DNA from: Gemmataceae bacterium
GTDB taxonomy: Bacteria; Planctomycetota; Planctomycetia; Gemmatales; Gemmataceae
Length of the DNA stretch: 64,000 nt
Direction of reading: 5' to 3'
Assembly (NCBI GenBank): GCA_009692005.1
Contig: SHZZ01000011.1
Coordinates: 1 to 64,000, forward strand
In this document: positions 54,439-62,854 of the stretch, piece after piece
Numbering within the stretch: the first letter of the stretch is position 1
Layout: each line of letters starts with the position of its first letter
Program-made: the position numbers and the translations under genes
The notes under the pieces: model-generated
What the model was told of the DNA's origin: nothing
The model's database searches: none
What the model saw: only the letters and a program-made list of their open reading frames with translations

Positions 54439-55032
54439 TTAAATCGGCGGGATGTCCTCGGAAAGGCGGTGGACCTCTTCCTCGAGGCGGGCGGCCAGGC
54501 GGGATTTGATCAGGTAGACCTGGGCAATGGCAAGGTTTCTCGCCGCCGCCACTTCCTGCGCCGGCTTTTTTTCCACCCACACCATGCGGAACACTTCCCA
54601 GTGTTCCTCCTGGCATTGCGCTCGCACCCACTCCAAAGCCGACTTCAACACCGATTGTTGAAACAACTCGTCCCATTCAGACACCCCCTTGGGGCTTTCC
54701 ATCAGGGAAATATGGCTGAGCAGGGTGGGGTCATTCTTGCGGCTGCGAGCCATGTCGATGATTCGGCTGATCGACACCCGGTACAGCCAGGAACGGAAGC
54801 GGCCCTTTTCTGGCGAATAGGTGAAGTCCTTGATCTGGCTCATCACGGTGAGAAAGACTTCCTGGCACAGGTCCTGGGCGTCGGTCTCCTGCAGGTTGTG
54901 TTTCTTGGCGAAAGAATAAATAACTGGGCCATAAAGGGAAACGAACTCCATCCAGGCTGGCCCGGCATGTTCTAGGCGAATACGGGCGAGCAAACTGGGG
55001 TGGGTGGACGGCACATCATTTTTTCCCACCAT
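54439..55032 (-). CDS. ECF RNA polymerase sigma factor
   Basis: 197 aa from ATG 55032 (MVGKNDVP); an ATG at 55080 gives 16 more residues but overlaps a possible -10. Sigma region 2 covers about 12-95: WMEFVSLYGPVIYSFAKKHNLQETDAQDLCQEVFLTVM...GRFRSWLYRVSISRIIDMAR. Region 4 (about 130-185) includes HWEVFRMVWVEKKPAQEVAAARNLAIAQVYLIKSRL, a helix-turn-helix. It is the kinase-associated planctomycetal ECF type. No separate anti-sigma gene is present; the zinc-finger-like N-terminus of the downstream kinase may play that part. Confidence 0.93.
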   Translation of the reverse strand: MVGKNDVPSTHPSLLARIRLEHAGPAWMEFVSLYGPVIYSFAKKHNLQETDAQDLCQEVFLTVMSQIKDFTYSPEKGRFRSWLYRVSISRIIDMARSRKNDPTLLSHISLMESPKGVSEWDELFQQSVLKSALEWVRAQCQEEHWEVFRMVWVEKKPAQEVAAARNLAIAQVYLIKSRLAARLEEEVHRLSEDIPPI

Positions 55033-55237
55033 GAACGGCTGCCTTGGACGGTAGCGAGTCAAAACAAGGAATCCCCACATGATAGAAATTCAAGAAGTGA
55101 GTCAAGGAATAAATGGCACACAGGAATGCCATAAAAGAGAGGTCAAATAAAATTTCATTGCATTCCCAAACCAGGCGGGTAAAACCTTTCTTGGCTTCAC
55201 ACTTGTTTAATTAATTGTAATTCTCCATCGGGCCTGC

Positions 55238-55471
55238 ATGGGCTGGCCAAAACAAATTCTCTGGGCGCGCTTTCCCGAGCAGCCCTGGAAATCTCTTTCC
55301 CTCTGGGCCAACGCCGCGATCATTTCTTCCTTGATCATGCTGGCGGGATCGTTGCGCGTGTTTCAAACGGCACAAAACCCCTTTGAACAATACCTGGGAG
55401 TGGCGGTAACGGCCATCCGGGCCCTGTGCTGGGCCGGCGTTTTTGCTTTCTTGGTGCCAAAGAATCAGTAA
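55238..55471 (+). CDS. Small hypothetical membrane protein
   Basis: 77 aa, divergent from the sigma-factor gene. Two hydrophobic stretches (ANAAIISSLIMLAGSL and VAVTAIRALCWAGVFAFLV) suggest a two-helix membrane protein. No family recognised, no strong ribosome site, so it may not be a gene. Confidence 0.45.
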   Translation: MGWPKQILWARFPEQPWKSLSLWANAAIISSLIMLAGSLRVFQTAQNPFEQYLGVAVTAIRALCWAGVFAFLVPKNQ

Positions 55472-55591
55472 ATTCCAAAAGGGTAGGCATCCCCTTTCGC
55501 CAAAAACGGCGGTTTCTATCCCTTGATTATCACAAGTAATCATGGCATAATTACTCGGTTGCTTGAACCTGCCTTACCGTGATTCCTGCCG

Positions 55592-58102
55592 ATGCTTTTA
55601 CTTCCCTTATTTGCCATGGCCTTGGCCCATGGAAATGAACCGCTCTTGTCCTTCGAGAAGGACATCCGTCCCATTTTCAAGGCTTATTGTTTTGATTGCC
55701 ACGGCGCTCATGAGAAGCCCAAAAGCGGGCTCGACTTGCGCCAGAAAAGGTTCGCAGTCCGCGGGGGTAAAACAGGCGCCGGGTTGCAAGAAAAAGATCC
55801 CGACAAAAGCCACCTGTTGCAGCGGATGAAATCTGGCGAGATGCCGCCGGTTGGGAAGAAAGTATCCGCCGATCAAATTGCTCTGGTGGAACAATGGATC
55901 CTCCAGGGCGCCACCACCCTGCGCCCTGAACCCGATTCCCTTGCCCCTGGGATCGGCATCACCGAGGATGAGCGCAATTACTGGTTCTTCAAACCACTCA
56001 TCGAGCCGGCCGCGCCCCTGGTGAAGGCCCAAATGAAAGTCCGCAACCCGATCGATGCTTTTATTCTTGCCGGTCTGGAGAAAAAGAATCTGGGGTTGAA
56101 CCCGGAAGCGCCCAGGCGGACACTCATCCGCAGGGCCTATTTCGACCTGACCGGGTTGCCACCCACACTGGAGCAGGTGGAACAATTTGAAAAAGACGCG
56201 TCGCCCCGGGCCTATGAAAATTTGATTGATACCCTGTTGGCGTCGCCCGCCTATGGTGAACGGTGGGCCAGGCACTGGCTCGATGCCGCCGGTTACGCCG
56301 ACACCGAGGGCGATGCCGCCAACGACACGGCGCGACCCTACCTGTACAAGTACCGCGACTACCTGGTCCGCTCTCTCAACCAAGACAAACCTTGGGACCG
56401 CTGCATTATTGAACAGCTTGCAGGGGATGAGCTGGCGCCGAAGCCCTGGGATGAACTGCCCGCAGCCGAGAAGGAGTTGCTGGCGGCTACGGGGTTTTTG
56501 CGTTGCGGGCCCGACTTCACCGCCAGCGGAGGCGGGCGCGAAGAGGCCGAGCAGACCTTTACCGAAACCCTCAAGATCACCAGTTCGGCGCTGTTGGGAT
56601 TGTCGGTCGGTTGCGCTCAGTGCCATGACCACCGCTACGATCCGGTCAGCCAGGAGGATTACTTCCGCTTTCGGGCGATATTTGAACCGGCCTTCAATCC
56701 GGCTCAGTGGCGCCGGCCGGGGGAAAGACAGGCGGCCCTTCTGACCAAGCCGGAAAGGGAAAAGAGCGCTCAGATTGAAAAAGAAGCGCAAGAACTGGCA
56801 AAGAAACACCAGGAGTCCACCGCGGCGGCCATCAAAACCATTTTCGCCAAGGAGTTGGAGAAAGTTCCTGACGAGATGCGCGAGCCCACCAAAAAAGCCT
56901 TTGATACAGCGGCGGACAAGCGCACTGGCGAACAGAAAACTCTGGTCGAAAAGAACCCCAAGCTGAATATTTCGCCGGGCTTGATCTACCAGTACGACAC
57001 CAAGGTCGACGAAGAGTTGAAGAAAATGCAGGCGGGGGTGGATGCCAAGCGCGCCGGCAAACCCAAGGAGGATTTTTTCGCGGTGACGAACGAGCCGTCG
57101 TCTCCCGCCCCGGCCACGCGCTTGCATCACCGGGGGGATTTCAACCAGCCCAAGCAGACCGTAGCCGCGGGCGACCTCGCTATTGCCACCGTGCATCAGG
57201 CTTCCTTGTGGAACTGCCCCGAGGAAAAAAAAGGCGAGTCCAGCGGCAGGCGTCTGGCCTTTGCCAAACATCTCACTTCGGGAAATCACGCGCAATTCAA
57301 TCGCGTAATGGCCAACCGCTTTTGGCTGCACCATTTCGGCCAAGGCCTGGTCGATACCCCGGGTGAGTTTGGCAAATTGGGCGTGCTGCCCGCGCATCCC
57401 GAACTCCTCGACTGGCTGGCTTGCCAGCTCCCCAAAAACCAATGGCGCCTCAAGGTGTTTCACCAACTGATCATGACCTCGGCGGTTTACAGGCAAAGTT
57501 CCGCTCACCGCCCAGCCCACGACGCCGTCGATAATTCCAACCACCTTTATGGCCGCTATCCCCTGCGACGGTTGGAGGCCGAGGCCTTGCGCGATTCCAT
57601 GCTCAAGGTGAACCAGCGGCTCGATCTTACCCTGTTCGGCCCGGCCATTGCCTTGAAAGAAGATGCCTCGGGGGTGATGCACTATCCCGCCGACCAGCCA
57701 AGGCGAACCCTCTACATGCAGGTGCGCAGGCACAAGCCTTCCTCTTTCTTGCAGACATTCGACGGCCCCGGCCTGGCGCCCAACTGCGACAAGCGGGTTC
57801 CCTCCGCCGGCACACCACAGGCTCTGGCTTTGATGAACGGGGAATTCATCCGGCAAGAGGCGGGAAATCTCGCCGCTTTATTGGCCACGCGCGCCGTTGA
57901 TGAAAAACCCCGCCTCACTCTCGCCTGGCAATTGGTTTACCAGAGAACGCCCACGGCTTCTGAAATCAAGCTGGTGGAAAATTTCCTGCAAGAGGCCAAG
58001 GCCACTTACCTGGCCACCAAGGCCAAAGACCCGGCTCAACTGGCCTGGACTGACTTGTGTCAGCAGCTATTCGCTTCCAATGAATTCCTTTACTTGGAAT
58101 AA
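55592..58102 (+). CDS. DUF1549/DUF1553 protein with planctomycete cytochrome c domain
   Basis: 836 aa. Short signal peptide (LLLPLFAMALAHG). A planctomycete cytochrome-c-like domain opens the mature protein: FEKDIRPIFKAYCFDCHG with haem-binding CxxCH at 33-37, followed by KSHLLQRMKSGEMPP. The DUF1549 region follows (PIDAFILAGLEKKNLGLNPEAPRRTLIRRAYFDLTGLPPT; AQCHDHRYDP contains a second CxxH-like segment), then a Lys/Glu-rich insert (about 390-480), and DUF1553 (FNRVMANRFWLHHFGQGLVDTPGEFGKLG...RRLEAEALRDSML). Such proteins are almost always paired with a DUF1501 gene, as here with a 2-bp gap. They are thought to be periplasmic redox or hydrolytic enzymes in polysaccharide breakdown; activity not established. 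Confidence 0.93.
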   Translation: MLLLPLFAMALAHGNEPLLSFEKDIRPIFKAYCFDCHGAHEKPKSGLDLRQKRFAVRGGKTGAGLQEKDPDKSHLLQRMKSGEMPPVGKKVSADQIALVEQWILQGATTLRPEPDSLAPGIGITEDERNYWFFKPLIEPAAPLVKAQMKVRNPIDAFILAGLEKKNLGLNPEAPRRTLIRRAYFDLTGLPPTLEQVEQFEKDASPRAYENLIDTLLASPAYGERWARHWLDAAGYADTEGDAANDTARPYLYKYRDYLVRSLNQDKPWDRCIIEQLAGDELAPKPWDELPAAEKELLAATGFLRCGPDFTASGGGREEAEQTFTETLKITSSALLGLSVGCAQCHDHRYDPVSQEDYFRFRAIFEPAFNPAQWRRPGERQAALLTKPEREKSAQIEKEAQELAKKHQESTAAAIKTIFAKELEKVPDEMREPTKKAFDTAADKRTGEQKTLVEKNPKLNISPGLIYQYDTKVDEELKKMQAGVDAKRAGKPKEDFFAVTNEPSSPAPATRLHHRGDFNQPKQTVAAGDLAIATVHQASLWNCPEEKKGESSGRRLAFAKHLTSGNHAQFNRVMANRFWLHHFGQGLVDTPGEFGKLGVLPAHPELLDWLACQLPKNQWRLKVFHQLIMTSAVYRQSSAHRPAHDAVDNSNHLYGRYPLRRLEAEALRDSMLKVNQRLDLTLFGPAIALKEDASGVMHYPADQPRRTLYMQVRRHKPSSFLQTFDGPGLAPNCDKRVPSAGTPQALALMNGEFIRQEAGNLAALLATRAVDEKPRLTLAWQLVYQRTPTASEIKLVENFLQEAKATYLATKAKDPAQLAWTDLCQQLFASNEFLYLE

Positions 58103-58104
58103 CC

Positions 58105-59535
58105 ATGATCACGCGCAGAGAATCGTTGTTTCGCCTGGCGGGGGGGTTGGGAGGGGTGGCCCTGGCCGATCTCTTGAGCCGGGAAGGGTTGCTCGCCGCT
58201 GATGGCCCCGCCAAGCCGGGGGAAAATCCGCCCCTGTCGATGCAGGCGCGCCAGCCCCACTTTGCCCCGCGCGCCAAGGCCATGATTTCGCTCTTCATGC
58301 ATGGCGGGCCCAGCCATGTAGATCTCTTCGATCCCAAGCCCGAATTGCAGAAAAGCCATGGCAAGGATTATCAAGGCAGCGTCGGCTACAGTTTTGTCGC
58401 CAATGCCAGCAAGAAGCTCATGGGCAGCCCTTTCAAGTTCAAAAAATGCGGGCAGTCCGGAACCGAGCTTTCCGAAATTCTCCCACACACCCACCTGATC
58501 GCAGACGATATCTGCCTCATCCGCTCCATGCACACGGGGCACAACGGCCACGAGGTATCCATCCGCTTTTTTCATGGCGGGATCGCTGGCGTCCTCGGCC
58601 GGCCGACCATGGGATCCTGGCTGACTTACGCCCTCGGCAGCGAGTCGAATAACCTTCCCTCTTACATGGTGCTTTCCGATGAGGGGCTGCCGGTCGATGG
58701 CACCCACAACTGGTCGAGCGGCTTCATGCCGGCGTATTATCAGGGGACGGTTCTAAGGCCGAAGGAGCCGAGGATACTCAACCTCGATCCGCCGAAGGAA
58801 GTTCGCGGCCTGTCCCAGAAGAAAAACCTGGGTCTGTTGAATCAGTTGAACAAGAATTTCAACGCCCTGCGACCGGGCGAGGCGGAATTGGAAAGCCGCA
58901 TCTCCAGCTATGAACTGGCGGCGTCCATGCAGGATTCCGCTCGCGAGGCCTTCGATCTTTCGCAAGAACCGGCGCACATCCGCGCCCTGTATGGCCTGGA
59001 CAATAACGAGACCCGCTCTTACGCCACCCGCTGTTTGATTGCCCGCAGACTGGTGGAGCGCGGCGTGCGCTTCGTGCAACTCTTCCTCAATGGCCAGCCC
59101 TGGGACACCCACGGGAATTTAAAGGCCGGATTGCCCGGCGTTTGCAGAATGACCGATCAACCGGCGGCAGCTCTGGTCATGGATTTGAAACAGCGCGGAC
59201 TGTTGGACACAACCCTGGTGCATTTCGGCGGCGAGATCGGCCGCCTGCCCGTGGTGCAAGGCGAGCTGAATGACAAGGCCGGACGCGATCACAACGGCCA
59301 GGGGTTTTCCGTCTGGGTGGCGGGCGGCGGCATTAAACCAGGCATCACTTATGGCAACACCGACGAGGTTGGCCACCGGGCCGCCGAGAATATCGTCACA
59401 CCCAACGATTTCCAGGCCACACTTTTGCATCTCTTCGGTCTCGACCATTCCAAGCTGGTCTACTTCCACAATGGCCAGGCGCAGGTGCTGACCGCTGGAA
59501 AACCGGCCCGTGTGGTCAAGGAAATCCTGGCCTAA
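58105..59535 (+). CDS. DUF1501 family protein
   Basis: 476 aa, starting 2 bp after the DUF1549/DUF1553 gene. A twin-arginine-like leader (ITRRESLFRLAGGLGGVALADLL) suggests Tat export as a folded protein. The body resembles the alkaline-phosphatase/sulfatase-like fold: AMISLFMHGGPSHVDLFDPKP, HTGHNGHEVSIRFFHGGIAG, LVHFGGEIGRLP, AGRDHNGQGFSVWVAGGG, with His/Asp-rich metal-ligand candidates. Function is not known; constant pairing with DUF1549/DUF1553 proteins suggests they act together in the periplasm. Confidence 0.93.
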   Translation: MITRRESLFRLAGGLGGVALADLLSREGLLAADGPAKPGENPPLSMQARQPHFAPRAKAMISLFMHGGPSHVDLFDPKPELQKSHGKDYQGSVGYSFVANASKKLMGSPFKFKKCGQSGTELSEILPHTHLIADDICLIRSMHTGHNGHEVSIRFFHGGIAGVLGRPTMGSWLTYALGSESNNLPSYMVLSDEGLPVDGTHNWSSGFMPAYYQGTVLRPKEPRILNLDPPKEVRGLSQKKNLGLLNQLNKNFNALRPGEAELESRISSYELAASMQDSAREAFDLSQEPAHIRALYGLDNNETRSYATRCLIARRLVERGVRFVQLFLNGQPWDTHGNLKAGLPGVCRMTDQPAAALVMDLKQRGLLDTTLVHFGGEIGRLPVVQGELNDKAGRDHNGQGFSVWVAGGGIKPGITYGNTDEVGHRAAENIVTPNDFQATLLHLFGLDHSKLVYFHNGQAQVLTAGKPARVVKEILA

Positions 59536-59540
59536 AAGTG

Positions 59541-59723
59541 ATAAATGGTGTCAGTTCATTTTAAACTCCTCCGCCTTCTGCGGTCGACCGGGCAAACACG
59601 GCGTGGCGATTGTTGCCGCGATTGATGGCGTGGTAGATCAAGCCGTCAGCGCTCGGTCGTAAGGGTCGGCTCATGCGGGCAGCCTAACTGGGGACGACGG
59701 AAAAAGGAACTGACACCATTTAT
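59541..59723 (-). mobile_element. Deleted Y1-transposase (REP-associated tyrosine transposase-like) element remnant
   Basis: A 183-bp element bounded by perfect 17-bp inverted repeats ATAAATGGTGTCAGTTC (59541-59557) and its complement (59707-59723). On the minus strand from ATG 59675 it encodes MSRPLRPSADG, then after a +1 frameshift (extra T in GGCTTTGATC) IYHAINRGNNRHAVFA. That is the typical N-terminus of IS200/REP-associated Y1 transposases (RPLR...YH-x-I-N-R-G-N). The remaining transposase, including HUH and Tyr motifs, is deleted. It is a non-autonomous relic; it lies 6 bp after the DUF1501 stop. Confidence 0.8.
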
Positions 59724-59806
59724 GCCACTTTCCGCTCCGATAAAATCGCGCCTCGTCCCTCGTGCCTTGGCGGTCAGAGTGTTACAATCGACACATTATT
59801 TTTTCC

Positions 59807-60832
59807 ATGGGAGGCGCCTTGATACGCTGCAACATTGATTTTTCCCAACCAGGCAAGCAGGTCGGCAATCTATTCATCCCTTATTCGCACAACCTTGGGG
59901 GCTGGGCCAATCTGCATGTCCCCATCGCGATTTTGAAGAATGGCAGTGGGCCAACTTCCCTGGTGTTGGCGGGCAACCATGGCGATGAATACCCGGGCCA
60001 GGTCGCCATCATGCGATTATTGCGGGAACTTTCCCCCGCGCAGATTCAGGGCCGCTTGATCTTGATACCCACTTTGTCGATGCCGGCTGCCAAGGCCGCC
60101 ACCCGTCTTTCACCCCTGGATGGGAAAAATTTCAACCGTTGTTTTCCCGGCAACCCAGAAGGGACGCCGAGCGAGGCGCTGGCTCATTACTTAACCACCG
60201 TTCTCTTCCCCATGGCGGACATCGTGATCGATATTCACACCGGGGGGCGGAGTGTCGATTTTTATCCCTGCGCCCATATGCACTTGGTGTCCCAGGGGAA
60301 GCAGCGCGACGCGATGCTGGCTGGCACCGAAGCGTGGAATTCCGATTTCTGTTTCCTTTACGCCGATGTTGCTGGCTCGGGGCTGCTTCCGGTGGAAGCG
60401 GAAAAGCAGGGGAAAGTGGTCATCACCACGGAAATGGGTGGCAGCGAAAATGTCACCGCGCCAGTACACGCCCTCACGCAATCTGGGTTGCGCAATGTGC
60501 TGACCCATTTCGGGATTTTGGAAGGGAAACCCAACACCCGCGCCGCCCTGGGCCTTCCTTCCACCCGCTGGGTGCAAGCTCTCGACTGGCAAGATTATAG
60601 GTTTGCGCCGGAATCCGGAGTGTATGAAAACCTGGTTCCCTTGGGACGGGAAGTGAGCGCCGGCCAGCCCGTTGGAGCCCTCCACTTTTTGGAAAACCCC
60701 GGAAGGGAACCGTTGCTGGTGCGGGCCGAGTCGGCGGGGATTCTGATCGCCACCCGCGCCCCCTCGCTGGCGGCACAGGGCGATTGCGTGGCCTGCGTTG
60801 CCCACGAAGTCGACCCGAGGAAACTCCCATGA
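59807..60832 (+). CDS. AspA/AstE-type zinc deacylase (DoeB-like)
   Basis: 341 aa from ATG 59807. A TTG at 59819 is an attractive alternative because GGGAGG (59809-59814) would then be its ribosome site. Zinc-carboxypeptidase-fold signatures of the succinylglutamate desuccinylase/aspartoacylase family are clear: LVLAGNHGDEYPGQ (His and Glu ligands) and VIDIHTGGRSVDFYP (third ligand His), with SPLDGKNFNRCFPG between and ITTEMGGS later. The pattern is closest, from memory, to N-acetyl-diaminobutyrate deacetylase DoeB of ectoine breakdown, but no other ectoine gene is present. It should cleave an N-acyl bond on a small molecule. First gene of a four-gene operon; its stop overlaps the next start (ATGA). 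Confidence 0.88.
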   Translation: MGGALIRCNIDFSQPGKQVGNLFIPYSHNLGGWANLHVPIAILKNGSGPTSLVLAGNHGDEYPGQVAIMRLLRELSPAQIQGRLILIPTLSMPAAKAATRLSPLDGKNFNRCFPGNPEGTPSEALAHYLTTVLFPMADIVIDIHTGGRSVDFYPCAHMHLVSQGKQRDAMLAGTEAWNSDFCFLYADVAGSGLLPVEAEKQGKVVITTEMGGSENVTAPVHALTQSGLRNVLTHFGILEGKPNTRAALGLPSTRWVQALDWQDYRFAPESGVYENLVPLGREVSAGQPVGALHFLENPGREPLLVRAESAGILIATRAPSLAAQGDCVACVAHEVDPRKLP

Positions 60833-61947
60833 AGATCACGGAAGTCGTCTGCCAGATTTTGCGCATTCCCAATATCCAGGCCAAAACCGCCAGCAGTCAG
60901 GACTCGGTTTTGGTGCGTGTGCGCACCGACACCGGTCTGGAAGGAATTGGCGAAGCCGACTCTTCCCCCGAGGTGGTGAAAGCGATCATCGACGCCCCCT
61001 TCAGCCACAACATCGCCTGCGGGCTGAGGAAAATTCTCCTGGGGGAGAACCCGCTGGAGCACGAACGGCTTTGGCAGAAAATGTACCGGGGCACCATGTA
61101 CTTTGGCCGCAAGGGCGCCGGTATCACCGCCATGGCCGCCATCGACATGGCCCTTTGGGATCTCAAGGGCAAAGCCTTTTCGCAACCGATTCATGCTCTG
61201 CTGGGCGGCAAGCAGCACCATCGCCTGCGTGGTTACGCCTCGATTCTTTTTGGCCGCGACGGCAAGGAAACCGCCGACATCGCCCGCCGTTGGGTGGAAC
61301 AGGGCTACACGGCGGTGAAGTTCGGCTGGGAACCGATGGGGACATCGGAGGCGGTGGATATTGACCTGGTGAAGGGCGCGCGGGAAGGGCTGGGTGACGC
61401 CACGCTTCTGATCGATGCCGGCTGCGTTTACGACGCTCGCACCGCCTTGCGCCGAGCTGAGGCCTTTGCCGAGTTCCAGCCCGAGTGGTTCGAAGAGCCG
61501 CTGCGCGAGGACGACATCGACGGCTATGTCTGGCTGCGCGGGCGATCGCCCATCCCCATCGCCGCAGGCGAGGGCGAATGCGGTCGCGAGTCGTTTCGCC
61601 CGCTGATCGATCGGCAGGCGCTCGATGTCTACCAGGTGGATATTTCGCGCTGCGGCTTCACCGATGCCGCATATATACGCTCTCGAGTGGAGGAGATCGG
61701 GGCCCGCTTGTGCAACCATTGCTACACCAGCCCGCTGACGGTGGCTGCCAGCCTGCATTGGCTTTCCACTTGCCGGGATGCCTTTCTCTTTGAGGATTGC
61801 GTGGAGGATTCTCCCTTGCGCCACGAGCTGACCTTGGAAAAAGTGCAGTCGCAAGCCGGCTGGATCGAGGCGCCTGACCGGCCGGGGCTGGGCGTGACCC
61901 TTGACGAGAAGTTTTTGAAGAAATACCTGGTGGCGGAATCGCGATAA
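60829..61947 (+). CDS. Enolase-superfamily enzyme (mandelate racemase/muconate lactonizing type), first copy
   Basis: 372 aa from ATG 60829, overlapping the deacylase stop by 4 bp. N-terminal capping domain, then a modified TIM barrel. Metal ligands are visible in LLIDAGCVYD (Asp), PEWFEEPL (Glu) and IAAGEGE (Glu). At the end of strand 2 the family K-x-K reads K-F-G-W, so the second Lys is Gly. CNHCYTS supplies a His on the later strand. The fold abstracts a proton alpha to a carboxylate, giving racemases, dehydratases or cycloisomerases; the reaction here cannot be told. Likely cytoplasmic. Confidence 0.88.
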   Translation: MKITEVVCQILRIPNIQAKTASSQDSVLVRVRTDTGLEGIGEADSSPEVVKAIIDAPFSHNIACGLRKILLGENPLEHERLWQKMYRGTMYFGRKGAGITAMAAIDMALWDLKGKAFSQPIHALLGGKQHHRLRGYASILFGRDGKETADIARRWVEQGYTAVKFGWEPMGTSEAVDIDLVKGAREGLGDATLLIDAGCVYDARTALRRAEAFAEFQPEWFEEPLREDDIDGYVWLRGRSPIPIAAGEGECGRESFRPLIDRQALDVYQVDISRCGFTDAAYIRSRVEEIGARLCNHCYTSPLTVAASLHWLSTCRDAFLFEDCVEDSPLRHELTLEKVQSQAGWIEAPDRPGLGVTLDEKFLKKYLVAESR

Positions 61948-61964
61948 CCCCTGGAGTTTCAACC

Positions 61965-62840
61965 ATGAGCCGCGCGGCGACCGAGTACCGCTATGAAAAA
62001 CTGACCTGGCCCGAAATCAACGATGCCGTTGACCTGGGTAAAGTCTGCATCGTGCCTTGCGGCGCGGTCGAGCAGCATGGACACCATTTGCCCCTGGATG
62101 TCGATCTCGTCTGCCCGGTCGGCATCGCCAACGGCGCCGGTAGGGAAATTCCCGACAAGATGCTCGTCCTGCCGGTCGTGGCCTATGGCTACACTGGCCA
62201 TGTCATGGATTTTCCCGGCACCATCAATCAGGACTTTGAGCACTTCATGCATCATGTGCTCGACATCACTCGCTCGCTGGCCTACCACGGGTTCAAGAAA
62301 ATCATCCTGCTCAACGGCCATGGGTCGAACATGCCGAACCTCGACCTGGTGGCGCGGCGGACAAATTTGGAAACCGATGCCGAGTGCTGCCTCGCCGCCT
62401 GGTGGAATCTGCTGACCGTGGACAAGGAGTTTCTACCGCGCTGGCGGCAGAGCAAATTCCCCGGCGGCTGCTCCCACGCTTGCGAGCTGGAAACCAGCCT
62501 CTACCTTCACCTGGATGGCGGCAATGTGCGCAAGGATCTCATCAAGAGCGGTGTGATCAGCTTCAACGAGGAAAACAGCCCGTTCAATTGGGTCGACCTT
62601 TTCGCCGCCGGCCCCGCCACTGTCGTCTCCTGGACAAGCAGTTATTCACCCACCGGGGTTCTCGGCGACGCCGAACTCGCTAGCGCCGAAAAAGGCGAGC
62701 AGGTCTACCATGAGGCGGTCAAGCAACTGGGGCGGTTGGTTACCTGGTTCAAGGACCGGCCGAAGGATGTCCGTCGCGATATGCACAGAAAGCCCCCGAC
62801 CTTCCCCATGCCGTGGAACCAAAGACCGTTTCAGAAGTAA
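61965..62840 (+). CDS. Creatininase-family amidohydrolase
   Basis: 291 aa, 17 bp after the preceding gene. Metal and catalytic motifs of the family: PCGAVEQHGHHLPLDVD (Glu36, His38, Asp47), LLNGHGSN and GGCSHACELETS. The family includes creatinine amidohydrolase, formamidopyrimidine deformylases and mycofactocin MftE; all hydrolyse cyclic or linear amides with a two-metal centre. Substrate unknown here. Genomic context (deacylase plus two enolase-type enzymes) points to breakdown of an amide-containing, probably carboxylated, compound. Confidence 0.9.
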   Translation: MSRAATEYRYEKLTWPEINDAVDLGKVCIVPCGAVEQHGHHLPLDVDLVCPVGIANGAGREIPDKMLVLPVVAYGYTGHVMDFPGTINQDFEHFMHHVLDITRSLAYHGFKKIILLNGHGSNMPNLDLVARRTNLETDAECCLAAWWNLLTVDKEFLPRWRQSKFPGGCSHACELETSLYLHLDGGNVRKDLIKSGVISFNEENSPFNWVDLFAAGPATVVSWTSSYSPTGVLGDAELASAEKGEQVYHEAVKQLGRLVTWFKDRPKDVRRDMHRKPPTFPMPWNQRPFQK

Positions 62841-62854
62841 TCCAAGAGGCGCTC

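Noticed and set aside
55607-57856. 749-codon minus-strand open frame
   Set aside because: Antisense to the DUF1549/DUF1553 gene with its CxxCH and conserved blocks; a GC-rich shadow frame.
59807-60832. Ectoine degradation (doeB) locus
   Set aside because: The deacylase resembles DoeB, but no ectoine hydrolase, transaminase or dehydrogenase gene lies beside it.
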